This document shows, piece after piece, positions 32,610 through 40,837 of a DNA stretch of 64,000 bases. This DNA is from CAYWIT01 sp964458415 (lineage in GTDB: Bacteria; Pseudomonadota; Alphaproteobacteria; Micavibrionales; UBA2020): contig CAYWIT010000011.1 of NCBI GenBank assembly GCA_964458415.1, positions 15,360-79,359 of the forward strand. Direction: 5' to 3'. The stretch's first letter is position 1. Each line of letters begins with the position of its first letter. Under the pieces are notes generated by a model. The model was not told where the DNA came from, did not search any database, and was given only the letters and a program-made list of their open reading frames with translations. Position numbers and translations under genes: made by a program.

Positions 32610-35474
32610 CTAATCAAGTTTTTTATGAAGCTGGCGGAGTCTCTCCCGCTTTTTTGCATCCGGCTCCGTCTTGACCTTGAAGCTGCGCACACGCTTGAGC
32701 ATCAAACGGGACAGTTCCAGAGGGATTTCCGATGGATCCGTTCCCCGCATCAGGCCCACCAGTTTTCCACCGGTCCTGTCAATAACCGTCTGAAAAGCTC
32801 TTTCCATGTATGTCTGACCAGACCCCGGATTCAGGACAGCAACATCAATAGTCAGGTTTTTTGCATTACGGGACACGATTTCAAGCTTGCTGACCGTCTC
32901 GTCAAAATCCCCGATATCCCCGTCAGAAAAGACCAGCAAGTGGGAACTGCCGCTCATCGTGCCATTCTTGTTCCTATGCAACGCCATCGCCTCGACCGTA
33001 TTGACGATGCCGGGCGCCAGATTCGTTCCACTGCCCGTCCCGCGCTTGAGCATTTCAAGTTTTTTTCCGACTTCGCGCAAATTCGAATCCGGCGTTGCTA
33101 TGATCAAAGGCTGCGGATCACCCCACATGACGATATAGGCATCTATCCCGGCCTTGCGCGCCGCCATATAGACAATCACCGAGCTTTGCAAGGCGGCATC
33201 CATCGCGGAAACCCCGTTGCCAAGCTGCATGCTTGGCATGCTCCCCGAGCCGTCAATCATGGCCACAATTTCAATCGTGCTTTCCGTTGAAACAGTTTTA
33301 TCTTCTCTGAACTTTTTAAAGTCATCCGTTGTCAGCTTTTCATGCGCCGCCTGACGAAACCGCGTTTCCAGCATTTTATCACGATCAAGCCGATCAAGGA
33401 CGTCGCCATCCTCCGCCGTGAAATCAAGCGTTTTCGACTGCTGTTGCATCTGTCGCCGCTGCTCTTTACGAATACTCCGGAACGATTCCGCCACCTGATT
33501 GATGACAGGAGCCAACTGCAGCACACGCTTGTTAAAGTCGCTCCAGTCCCCCTTGGCAAGACTGGCCAGATCAACGCCCCGCTGCCGCCCGCCTTGTGGC
33601 TGTCGCATGGAATTGCCCTTGGGCATATCCTTGGCGGCATCCTTCATCTCTTTTTTCTTCTCGTCGGAGATCTTATCCTCATTGATCTCCTTGTTTTTCA
33701 GGTCTCCCGCTTTTTTAGGATCCGTCTTTTGATCAGGGTCCTGATCCCATCCACCGGGGGCCGGCTTCTCTTTCTTTTTGTCTCCCGCGTCATCATCCTG
33801 ATCATTTCCGGCACCTTTATTTTTATTCTCGTCGGTACCTTCCTGTTCACGCCCTTCGCCGGGATTTTCAGACATGTCTCCTATGGCGTCATCCAGATCA
33901 TCATCCATATCCATCGGGATACCGTCTCCCCCGTCTGATTCTCCCCATTCGCCCTGATCATCCTTGCCACCCTGCCCCTGGCTGCTTTGCCCCTGCCCTG
34001 ACTTGTCCTGATTTTTCTGGTCCTGTTTTTTTTGTTCCAGCCTCTTTTCCATCTCGTTCTGGAACTCATTGATCAGGACATCGGCAAATTTTTTAAAATA
34101 AACGTCCCAGATCTGATCCATAATTTTTCCCCGCGCCAGCGAGGTTTCACGCACTTTCTCCCGGTAATGCGTCTTGCCAAAATGGCGATCAGCCGGCAAA
34201 GGCTGCAAGTGCCGAACTCCGTCCTCTGCCTGCATCAAGGCCATCAGATATTCAAAAGCCGTTTTCCCCTTCGCCTCGGGGATACCGGAAACATCTATCG
34301 TCTGGTTAATATCTTCCTTGAAAACGCCGAGCCTGTTCCAGTTTTTGTCCTTGTCGGAGAAAAGGCCATTCGCCTGAAAAAATGCCAGCAATACAGCGTT
34401 TGTCATCTCGCTATATAATTTTCCGGCCGCCTGTTTTGAAATATTGCCTGCATTTATCTTTTTAACGTCGCTTTTGTCCAACGGCTTCTCAAGGGAACCG
34501 ATCTCCTCTTCGGCTTCTTTCTTTTTCTTGTCCTTAAATATATCCCATATACTGTCATCCCCGCTGCCAGCAGGACGATCATTATATATCTCCCCCGCAT
34601 TGGCACCGCGCTTCAAGGCTTCGCCGAACCCCATCAAGGTCACATTCATGTGATTGATTGAATATCCGAAATCCTGGGGCAGCAAATCGCTCATATTCGC
34701 CGCAAACTGGTTCACGCAGTTATCTTCCGCACTGTTCCAGAAACGATGCCGCAGCTTCCATTCAATGGCATCCCGCGCCAGTTCTATTTGTTGTTCCTTG
34801 GTCAGCTTTGGACGTTTTTCTCCCTTTTTGCGGAGAATATAAGGCTCTACCTTCTTGAACAATTCCTGCATGGCCTCCGGATATACCATGCTCAGCTCGC
34901 TGTGGCCCTCTTCATGCAGATTTACCGAGCGCACATGCTCAAAGCCGACCATCAGACTGTAATAAAGATCAAGATTGATATGATTTTTAATCGGGTCATG
35001 ATAAAACCAGCTGCCCGGCTGTCCATAGGCAAAGGTCACATCATCATTCTGAAGCGATGTCGCAATAACACGCGCCGTACGAATTTGCTCGTTACGGACG
35101 GCAATTGTATCCTGTAACTGTTGCCAAAGCGTACTTTTGGCGATTGGAGATTTGCCCTCATCCATCATTCGCGTCAGCGTTGCCGCCCAGAGCAATTGCT
35201 TCCCCGGCGTGTCCAGCTCGATATCCAAAACAGATTCAACTTCACGTTTTTCCGCAGCGGTCGCGGCAATGGCCTGTTGCGCCCCTATATCCGCCCCCTC
35301 AACCCTGACCAGACGGCTGACAAAATCATCATACTGTTCTTGTGTGAAGACACGCAGCTGAAAAGCCTGTTTTAATTCGATGCGCAATTGCGTGATCGGC
35401 TGCTGATAAATCCGATCCAACTCTTCGCCGCCCCCGAATACCTGACTCGCTGCCTCTTTCAGGCTCTCCAGCAT
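32610..35474 (-). CDS. VWA-domain protein with N-terminal HEEGH motif, AAA+ partner
   Basis: A 954-residue protein. Residues 187-191 read HEEGH within VRSVNLHEEGHSELS, a zincin-type HExxH motif. Residues about 450-640 are a very charged, Gly/Gln/Asp/Lys-rich low-complexity linker. The C-terminal quarter is a von Willebrand A domain, with MIDAS residues DGSGS near 739, GTGSGTNL for the threonine and FSDGDIGD for the second aspartate; this layout recalls CobT and CoxE partners of AAA+ proteins. Start ATG 35474 has AAGGTG upstream and is preferred to a GTG 33 bases earlier. A CtrA-like box lies 54 bases further upstream. Whether the HEEGH site binds zinc is unknown. Confidence 0.72.
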   Translation of the reverse strand: MLESLKEAASQVFGGGEELDRIYQQPITQLRIELKQAFQLRVFTQEQYDDFVSRLVRVEGADIGAQQAIAATAAEKREVESVLDIELDTPGKQLLWAATLTRMMDEGKSPIAKSTLWQQLQDTIAVRNEQIRTARVIATSLQNDDVTFAYGQPGSWFYHDPIKNHINLDLYYSLMVGFEHVRSVNLHEEGHSELSMVYPEAMQELFKKVEPYILRKKGEKRPKLTKEQQIELARDAIEWKLRHRFWNSAEDNCVNQFAANMSDLLPQDFGYSINHMNVTLMGFGEALKRGANAGEIYNDRPAGSGDDSIWDIFKDKKKKEAEEEIGSLEKPLDKSDVKKINAGNISKQAAGKLYSEMTNAVLLAFFQANGLFSDKDKNWNRLGVFKEDINQTIDVSGIPEAKGKTAFEYLMALMQAEDGVRHLQPLPADRHFGKTHYREKVRETSLARGKIMDQIWDVYFKKFADVLINEFQNEMEKRLEQKKQDQKNQDKSGQGQSSQGQGGKDDQGEWGESDGGDGIPMDMDDDLDDAIGDMSENPGEGREQEGTDENKNKGAGNDQDDDAGDKKKEKPAPGGWDQDPDQKTDPKKAGDLKNKEINEDKISDEKKKEMKDAAKDMPKGNSMRQPQGGRQRGVDLASLAKGDWSDFNKRVLQLAPVINQVAESFRSIRKEQRRQMQQQSKTLDFTAEDGDVLDRLDRDKMLETRFRQAAHEKLTTDDFKKFREDKTVSTESTIEIVAMIDGSGSMPSMQLGNGVSAMDAALQSSVIVYMAARKAGIDAYIVMWGDPQPLIIATPDSNLREVGKKLEMLKRGTGSGTNLAPGIVNTVEAMALHRNKNGTMSGSSHLLVFSDGDIGDFDETVSKLEIVSRNAKNLTIDVAVLNPGSGQTYMERAFQTVIDRTGGKLVGLMRGTDPSEIPLELSRLMLKRVRSFKVKTEPDAKKRERLRQLHKKLD

Positions 35475-35527
35475 ATATATCACCTTGCTATTATATTCTT
35501 TCGTCACACCATTATTTTCTATAATGC

Positions 35528-35542
35528 TTAAATATCGGTTAA
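35528..35542. promoter_or_regulatory. Exact CtrA-like box upstream of the VWA/AAA+ operon
   Basis: TTAA-ATATCGG-TTAA lies 54-68 bases ahead of the VWA gene and about 125 bases before the divergent Kir-like gene. Spacing suits control of the minus-strand operon. Confidence 0.5.
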
Positions 35543-35666
35543 TTTCTATATTATTACCGTGCTAGAACTACAAATCATTGAAATATATAAACAATATTTT
35601 ATAGCTCTTTATCCTCCCTTTAAATTCTTTATAGTAAAAAATGACTGCATCTTGAGGGGGCGCCGG

Positions 35667-36506
35667 ATGAACAAAGACTTTCTAAAAATCACCACACTCT
35701 ATACTTTTGGCGTGATTTTCTTTTTCTACCTGATCTGGTCACTTCTGGCGCTGGCCTTGCCTGAGGCAAATCTCAATCTGGTACGAGCGCTCTCCACTTC
35801 CTTCGGAATCAATCTGCCCGAAGACATGATCGTCGAAACCGGTATGGGAATCAAAGCCGTCGCCGTTGTCATGATCATCGCGATACTGTCAATCGGCCTG
35901 ATCGTCCTCAACGTTTTTTTCAGCGCCATCGTCACCGCCAGATTCATCCATCCCCGCGTTGCGCTCATCACTTCGACGCGCGGCGTTCTCAGCACAAAAT
36001 GGAATGCCGAAAAGCCCTACGTTCTTGTCCGTATGTCAAATTTTCACAAGGCTGATCTTGTTGATGTGCAGCTCTGCGTCGTCCTGACTGTTGAAGAAAC
36101 GCGCAAGACGGAAAACGGCAATGAACAATTCCTGAGCTATCTTCCAATCAATGAATTTACGCCGCCACGCATATTATTAATGGCCCCGCGCATGCCGTGG
36201 AGCATCGCCGTCCCCGGAGATATTCTCCTTGGAAACTCTTTGGTGAAAGACTATCACTTCAAACCCGGCGAACCTATTACCAAGTCCTTCTCGGCAGGGA
36301 AAAAACTGCTTAGCGCCAAGCGCACTCTGCAAATTCTCATTCAAGGGCTGGATACCCGATCCCATGCCAATTTTGTGATCTATCGTAAAATAGAAATTGA
36401 CGAGCAAGATGGTGAAAACTACACGCTCCACCTGCATCGGGGATCGTTCAAATCACTCCCGCTGCATATTCAGTCCGCTCTGGAGCTGGAACAATACGTC
36501 GATTGA
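35667..36506 (+). CDS. Two-helix membrane protein with Kir-channel-like cytoplasmic domain
   Basis: A 279-residue protein with two membrane helices (about residues 9-29 and 65-88) and a beta-rich cytoplasmic C-terminal domain. ARFIHPRVALITSTRGVL directly after helix 2, YVLVRMSNFHKADLVDVQL, MPWSIAVPGD and ILIQGLDTRSHANFVIYR follow the order of segments in bacterial inward-rectifier potassium channels (KirBac). The loop between helices lacks a normal TxGYG filter; the nearest sequence is STSFG. So this is a Kir-like relative that may not conduct potassium, or a cytoplasmic-domain sensor. Start ATG 35667 follows GAGGGG. It is divergent from the VWA gene. Homology is my reading and needs a profile search. 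Confidence 0.5.
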   Translation: MNKDFLKITTLYTFGVIFFFYLIWSLLALALPEANLNLVRALSTSFGINLPEDMIVETGMGIKAVAVVMIIAILSIGLIVLNVFFSAIVTARFIHPRVALITSTRGVLSTKWNAEKPYVLVRMSNFHKADLVDVQLCVVLTVEETRKTENGNEQFLSYLPINEFTPPRILLMAPRMPWSIAVPGDILLGNSLVKDYHFKPGEPITKSFSAGKKLLSAKRTLQILIQGLDTRSHANFVIYRKIEIDEQDGENYTLHLHRGSFKSLPLHIQSALELEQYVD

Positions 36507-36517
36507 TCCGATAAAGA

Positions 36518-37267
36518 TCAGAACGAGATGAACAATCCGCCATTCACGGAAATATTCGCGCCAGTAATATAACCCGCGCGATCATCACACAGGAATGCAA
36601 CCGTATAGGCAATCTCTTCCGGTTGCGCCATCCGCCCCATGGGGATTTGGGCCACAATCTGCTGCGTCACCTCGGCAGGAATAGCCTTGGTCATCGGCGT
36701 TTCAACATAGCCGGGAGAAATGGAATTCACCGTCACGCCCTTGCGCGCCGTTTCCTGTGCCAGCGCCATGGTGAAGCCATGAACACCCGCTTTGGCTGCG
36801 GAATAGTTGGTCTGGCCAAACTGGCCCTTTTTTCCATTCACGGAAGAGATATTGACGATGCGGCCAAATCCACGCTCGGTCATACCCTCAAAAAACTGCT
36901 TGGTAACGTTGAACATGCTGCTGAGATCAATATTGATAACCGCATTCCAGTCATCTTCCGTCATCTTTTTCAGCGTCTTGTCACGCGTAATTCCAGCGCA
37001 GTTGACAAGAATATCCACGTTGCCAAATTTCTGTTTGATTTCGTTCGCCATCTCTTCACAGGAAGAGAAAGACGCAACGTCACCGGAAACAATATCAACC
37101 GAAAGACCGGCTGACCGCCATTCAGCCAGCCGGGTCTTTGCAGATTGTTCCTCCGCCGGATGATAGCCTGCAATCACCTGATGTCCTTTTTGAGCCAGTT
37201 CGCGACAAATCGCAGAACCGATACCACCTGCTCCACCAGTGACGAAAGCTATCTTTTTTTCTGTCAT
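36518..37267 (-). CDS. phaB: Acetoacetyl-CoA reductase (PHB synthesis)
   Basis: A 249-residue short-chain dehydrogenase that reduces acetoacetyl-CoA to (R)-3-hydroxybutyryl-CoA for polyhydroxybutyrate. It shows the cofactor motif TGGAGGIG (residues about 10-17), NCAGITRD, catalytic Ser in NISSVNGKKGQFGQTNYSAAKAG with Tyr and Lys, and SPGYVETPMTKAIP. GQFGQTNYSAAKAG is diagnostic for PhaB among these enzymes. Located 36 bases downstream of the phasin gene on the same strand; no phaA or phaC in the window. Confidence 0.9.
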   Translation of the reverse strand: MTEKKIAFVTGGAGGIGSAICRELAQKGHQVIAGYHPAEEQSAKTRLAEWRSAGLSVDIVSGDVASFSSCEEMANEIKQKFGNVDILVNCAGITRDKTLKKMTEDDWNAVINIDLSSMFNVTKQFFEGMTERGFGRIVNISSVNGKKGQFGQTNYSAAKAGVHGFTMALAQETARKGVTVNSISPGYVETPMTKAIPAEVTQQIVAQIPMGRMAQPEEIAYTVAFLCDDRAGYITGANISVNGGLFISF

Positions 37268-37303
37268 TTTTTTATTCCGGCTTCAGTTAATAAGAGATGT
37301 CAA

Positions 37304-37681
37304 TCAAGCTGCCTTGGAGCCTTTTGCAGGCTTGACGCTTGCAAAATTATCGCTCGCCGACTTTACGCCTGCTTCAAACATGGTGTTGTAGGCTTTACCG
37401 GCTTCAGACAGAATGTCCGCGCAGGATTTGTAGCTTTCCATGACTCTCTTGCCGCAATCCTGTGCAAATTCAGTCTGCATGGCGGCAATTTCTTTCACGT
37501 CTTTCGTTTTAGAAACTTCGCCCGCATTGCATGTCGCGGCTTCAATCAGCGCGGAAGTCAGCTCGACTTGCTGTTGCAAGAGTTTTTCGCTGATTTTCAG
37601 GTTTGTCTCACCCATCTTTTTCCAGTTTTCAATGGTTTGCTGGGTCAGTTTGTTCATGGTATCAAGAATGTCGTGTTGCAT
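37304..37681 (-). CDS. phaP: Phasin (PHB granule-associated protein)
   Basis: A 125-residue helical protein of the phasin family, which coats polyhydroxybutyrate granules. NMKKMGETN-like helices (NWKKMGETNLKISEKLLQQQ), amphipathic repeats and an Ala/Lys tail (KPAKGSKAA) are typical. The ATG at 37681 with AAGGAGAAG upstream is preferred to an ORF start 72 bases earlier that would run through the operator region. It is followed by phaB. A sigma70-like promoter and PhaR-like operators lie directly ahead, which fits repression until granules titrate PhaR. Confidence 0.85.
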   Translation of the reverse strand: MQHDILDTMNKLTQQTIENWKKMGETNLKISEKLLQQQVELTSALIEAATCNAGEVSKTKDVKEIAAMQTEFAQDCGKRVMESYKSCADILSEAGKAYNTMFEAGVKSASDNFASVKPAKGSKAA

Positions 37682-37713
37682 TTTTCTTCTCCTTAATTGA
37701 TTTAAAGAATCAC

Positions 37714-37747
37714 ATGCTGCACAGCAGCATTGTTGCATTGCAGCATA
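37714..37747. promoter_or_regulatory. PhaR-like operators over the phasin promoter
   Basis: A perfect palindrome ATGCTGCACAGCAGCAT at 37714-37730 is followed by TGTTGCATTGCAGCA (37731-37745). The TGC-rich pattern is that of PhaR sites upstream of phaP in Paracoccus and relatives. The second site overlaps the -10 element, as expected for a repressor. Confidence 0.65.
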
Positions 37748-37769
37748 AGCCATTACATGAAATTGTCAA
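37742..37769 (-). promoter_or_regulatory. Phasin promoter
   Basis: On the minus strand, a perfect -35 TTGACA (37764-37769) is separated by 16 bases from TATGCT (37742-37747). The -10 is weak but overlaps the operator, and the start would fall about 60-70 bases before the phasin ATG. Confidence 0.6.
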
Positions 37770-37827
37770 GAAAAACAGTTACAGTTTCGGAAAAACAGGA
37801 AGTCGTTTTACACTTAACATATTGATA

Positions 37828-39282
37828 TTAGACAATTTTCTTTATTGTCTCTTCGGGCTTTTCATCCGGTCGATCCTCGAAATCTTTTTCTGATAACTGA
37901 ACCAGCCCCTGTCCTGCCAGATAAACGCGATTCCGGCCACCTTCTTTGGCTCGATAAAGCTCGTCATCGGCGCGTCGCAGAGATTCTTCCACCGTCACAT
38001 CCTCTCCTTCAATCAGCACCGCCCCGATACTCACCGTGACACTGATCGGGCCTTGTGGACTACTGACCTCAAACGGAGCAGAGGCAATGCCGCTCCGCAA
38101 CCGTTCCGCAACCTGAATGGCCATATCCTTGCTGATATCCGGCAAAACAACAACGAACTCTTCGCCGCCCTGCCGCGCCACCAGATCGAAACTGCGCAAC
38201 CGCTGCGAAATACGGGACGAAAAAGTCTTCAGAACCTCGTCTCCGACGGCGTGACCGTAGGTATCATTGATCCGCTTGAAATGGTCAATATCCAGCATCA
38301 GAACACAAAGCGCCTTGTTGTTTTCCTTGTTCTTGTTCAAGAGCTTCTCGAGATGCACCATCAAATAGCGCCGATTGAAAAGCCCCGTCAGACTGTCCGT
38401 CAGCGCCAGAGAAAGGCTCATCTCATAATTGGCGCGCAGACGATCCTGATAGCGCTTGCGGCGAACCTGCGTGCGCACCCGCGCCAGAAATTCATTGCGG
38501 TCAACCGGACGCAAAATATAGTCATGCGCTCCGATTTCAAGCCCCTGCGCGATACGCTTCATATCCGTTTCTTCACCCACCATCAAAATCGGCACTGAAC
38601 GCGTGCGCTCATTGGAGCGCAGATGCGAGCAGAGGCGCAACCCGTCTTCATGCTCGAGATTCAGGCTGACAACGATGATATCAAAATCATTTTGCTGGGC
38701 GATGGCGATTGCCTGTTCGCCGCTGCGCGCAGGCATGACCGTATCTTCGTCGCGTTTCAGCGTTTCAACAAACTTTTCGCTTTCAAAGGCCCTATCCTCG
38801 ATCACCAGAACGCGCGCTTTTTCCGATGGCTCGGCACTAAAACCCACCTTGCCGCCAGCAAACCCGAATTGTGTCGCCGTATTTTCACGTGTGCGCCATT
38901 CATCAACCATCATCTTGAGACGCACCAGAGAGCGCACCCGCGCCATCAGGGCAACATCATTGACAGGTTTGCTGAGAAAGTCATCCGCACCGGATTCAAG
39001 TCCGCGCACACGGTCCGTCGCATCCGTCAGCGCCGTTACCATCACAACTGGGATATGTGCCGTTGCCGCATTGTTTTTAAGCCGCTGACAGGTTTCAAAC
39101 CCGTCCATTCCCGGCATCATAACGTCCAGCAATATAATATCCGGCCCCTGGGTCTCCGCCTTTGTAATTGCCTCGGCGCCGCTTGAAGCGGTAATGACAT
39201 CAAAATACTCACCGCTCAGCTTGGCTTCCAGCAGTTTAACGTTCGGCAAAATATCATCGACGACGAGTACGCGTGCAGTCAT
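37828..39282 (-). CDS. pleD: PleD-type diguanylate cyclase response regulator (REC-REC-GGDEF)
   Basis: A 484-residue two-receiver diguanylate cyclase. Receiver 1 (about residues 3-120) has a phosphoacceptor in DIILLDVMMPGMDG and a Lys in LSKPVND. Receiver 2 (about 155-270) has lost the aspartate (VVSLNLEHEDG), as in the adaptor receiver of PleD. The cyclase domain has an intact GGEEF signature, preceded by RSFD five residues before it, a c-di-GMP product-inhibition site. In Caulobacter PleD controls stalk and flagellum development. It follows divK by 69 bases, the same arrangement as in Caulobacter. Confidence 0.9.
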   Translation of the reverse strand: MTARVLVVDDILPNVKLLEAKLSGEYFDVITASSGAEAITKAETQGPDIILLDVMMPGMDGFETCQRLKNNAATAHIPVVMVTALTDATDRVRGLESGADDFLSKPVNDVALMARVRSLVRLKMMVDEWRTRENTATQFGFAGGKVGFSAEPSEKARVLVIEDRAFESEKFVETLKRDEDTVMPARSGEQAIAIAQQNDFDIIVVSLNLEHEDGLRLCSHLRSNERTRSVPILMVGEETDMKRIAQGLEIGAHDYILRPVDRNEFLARVRTQVRRKRYQDRLRANYEMSLSLALTDSLTGLFNRRYLMVHLEKLLNKNKENNKALCVLMLDIDHFKRINDTYGHAVGDEVLKTFSSRISQRLRSFDLVARQGGEEFVVVLPDISKDMAIQVAERLRSGIASAPFEVSSPQGPISVTVSIGAVLIEGEDVTVEESLRRADDELYRAKEGGRNRVYLAGQGLVQLSEKDFEDRPDEKPEETIKKIV

Positions 39283-39351
39283 GTCGCTCCCCTCAAAACC
39301 TTCTTCACTCTACTACCCTATCGGGAAAAACTAAATGAAGAATTAATCTTT

Positions 39352-39732
39352 TTATCCGGCTGTATGAGGCCCCAGATGCTTTTCAATGACTTTCATGAAA
39401 TCCAGAATGGAAATCGGCTTGGAGACATAATCCTCACAGCCCCCTTGGCGGATTTTTTCCTCATCCCCCTTCATGGCAAAGGCGGTTACCGCGATAATAG
39501 GAATTTTTTTGAGATCGCCATCGCTTTTCAGCCATTGCGCAACTTCCAGACCGGAAACCTCCGGCAACTGGATATCCATGATAATAAGATCAGGCCTGTG
39601 TTCACGCGCCAGATCGAGTACTTTTGTCCCCTCCCGCGTCTTGACAGTGTCATAACCGTGGGCCCCCAGAAGGTCGTCGAATAGCTTCATATTAAGCTCG
39701 TTATCTTCGACAATCAGTATTTTTTTCTTCAT
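39352..39732 (-). CDS. divK: DivK single-domain response regulator
   Basis: A 126-residue stand-alone receiver. VEDNELNMKLFDDLL, phosphoacceptor in LIIMDIQLPEVSG, AVTAFAMKGDEEK and YVSKPISI match DivK, which relays polarity signals to CckA/DivL and so controls CtrA. The gene precedes pleD on the same strand. An exact CtrA-like box inside a perfect inverted repeat lies 48-62 bases upstream of the start, consistent with known CtrA control of divK in Caulobacter. Confidence 0.9.
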   Translation of the reverse strand: MKKKILIVEDNELNMKLFDDLLGAHGYDTVKTREGTKVLDLAREHRPDLIIMDIQLPEVSGLEVAQWLKSDGDLKKIPIIAVTAFAMKGDEEKIRQGGCEDYVSKPISILDFMKVIEKHLGPHTAG

Positions 39733-39772
39733 GCCGCTCCCCTGCGCTGTGCTTCATCTTTGCTTATACTTA

Positions 39773-39801
39773 AGAAAGATTAACAAAGTGTTAATCTTTC
39801 T
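39773..39801. promoter_or_regulatory. CtrA-like box within a 13-bp inverted repeat upstream of divK
   Basis: TTAA-CAAAGTG-TTAA at 39780-39794 is nested in arms AGAAAGATTAACA (39773-39785) and TGTTAATCTTTCT (39789-39801). It overlaps the eipB stop codon and sits just ahead of divK. It may act both as a CtrA operator for divK and as a weak transcription end for eipB. Confidence 0.6.
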
Positions 39802-40672
39802 CCTTTACGCAGGGTTGTTCAGGTAAAGATTCCAGCGACGTCAGCGTCTGCTCGACTTTGAAACTTTTGTAATCCACCAGAGCATGACTGATCACACCAT
39901 TGTCATGCAGCAACATATCCATTTCATAAGAAGGAACCATTTGCTCTCTCTCCGCCAGAGGGAAAACAGCCATACGAATATGCCATGCCCGCGGAGAGAG
40001 CAGGCTGACGTCAATTTCCTTATGACGCGCTGCAATTTTTGCGATTTCCTCCACACCTGCCGGTTTGCCGATGAATACATTGACGTCCACAGGGCCATCT
40101 GAATCCGTCCCGTCAAACATCACGGCATGAAAAAACTTTTCTCCTGCTCCTGCATGCCTGATAATTTCAGCCGTATGCATTGTCGGCAATAAATACCCCT
40201 CCGGCAAATCAAAATGCATATCCTCGGGACGGGAATATTCCGCGCGCGTCACGCCGCCTTTTTGCCGAAGGGCATCACCGCGCAACTGCTCGATCAGTTC
40301 ACCGTTTTCCCGTCGCTCGGAATTAAATGAAAAACGGCTTTGATCCTTAGCCTCCCAAGCAACATAATGGCTGGTATTCAGAACAGAGTTCCGATCCGGA
40401 TAAAAATACTCTGTAGTAAAACGGTGATCCGTCGTCCAAGCCTCGCAAACGTCCTGTTGCTCGTAATACATTTTTCCTTCCAGCCCCACAACCCCAGAGC
40501 CGGATTCCATCGAAACCATTTTAAACCCGTATAAAGCCTTGTGCGAGGCCATGGAGGGAACATTCGGCTGTCGAATATCCCCCGCCGATATCCCTTGTTG
40601 GCTGCCAAAGGCCAAAATCGCCCCTGCCACGATCACAAGCCCACCCAAAATCAACCCAAAACGCTTGAACAT
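39791..40672 (-). CDS. eipB: EipB family (DUF1849) cell-envelope integrity protein
   Basis: A 293-residue exported protein with a signal peptide (residues about 5-23, GLILGGLVIVAGAILAFGS). The mature part is a DUF1849 beta-spiral: SHKALYGFKMVSMESGSGVV, GKMYYEQQDVCEAWTTDHRF, and a Cys in the terminal PCVKEKD. In Brucella EipB forms a beta-spiral closed by a disulfide between an early and a C-terminal cysteine; both are present here. It contributes to envelope integrity, with unknown ligand. The start at 40672 follows GGAAAG, and an upstream extension is unsupported. It lies directly upstream of divK on the same strand. Confidence 0.8.
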   Translation of the reverse strand: MFKRFGLILGGLVIVAGAILAFGSQQGISAGDIRQPNVPSMASHKALYGFKMVSMESGSGVVGLEGKMYYEQQDVCEAWTTDHRFTTEYFYPDRNSVLNTSHYVAWEAKDQSRFSFNSERRENGELIEQLRGDALRQKGGVTRAEYSRPEDMHFDLPEGYLLPTMHTAEIIRHAGAGEKFFHAVMFDGTDSDGPVDVNVFIGKPAGVEEIAKIAARHKEIDVSLLSPRAWHIRMAVFPLAEREQMVPSYEMDMLLHDNGVISHALVDYKSFKVEQTLTSLESLPEQPCVKEKD

Positions 40673-40837
40673 ATTACACTTTCCAGCTTTATTTACGCTT
40701 TTCACTCTAGGGGCACGGCCACAGAAAAACAACCAATAGAAAAGCTTCGCCAAAGCTCATTTTTTCTGTTATGGATATATTGACGGTTTGGCACGGTTTT
40801 CGCATAACATAACTCTGCCGGAAAGGAGTTCCTGAGC

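Noticed and set aside
29898..35474. Reading the AAA+/VWA pair as cobalt chelatase CobS/CobT
   Set aside because: Both proteins are far larger, there is no cobN or other cobalamin gene nearby, and the HEEGH region has no counterpart in CobT.
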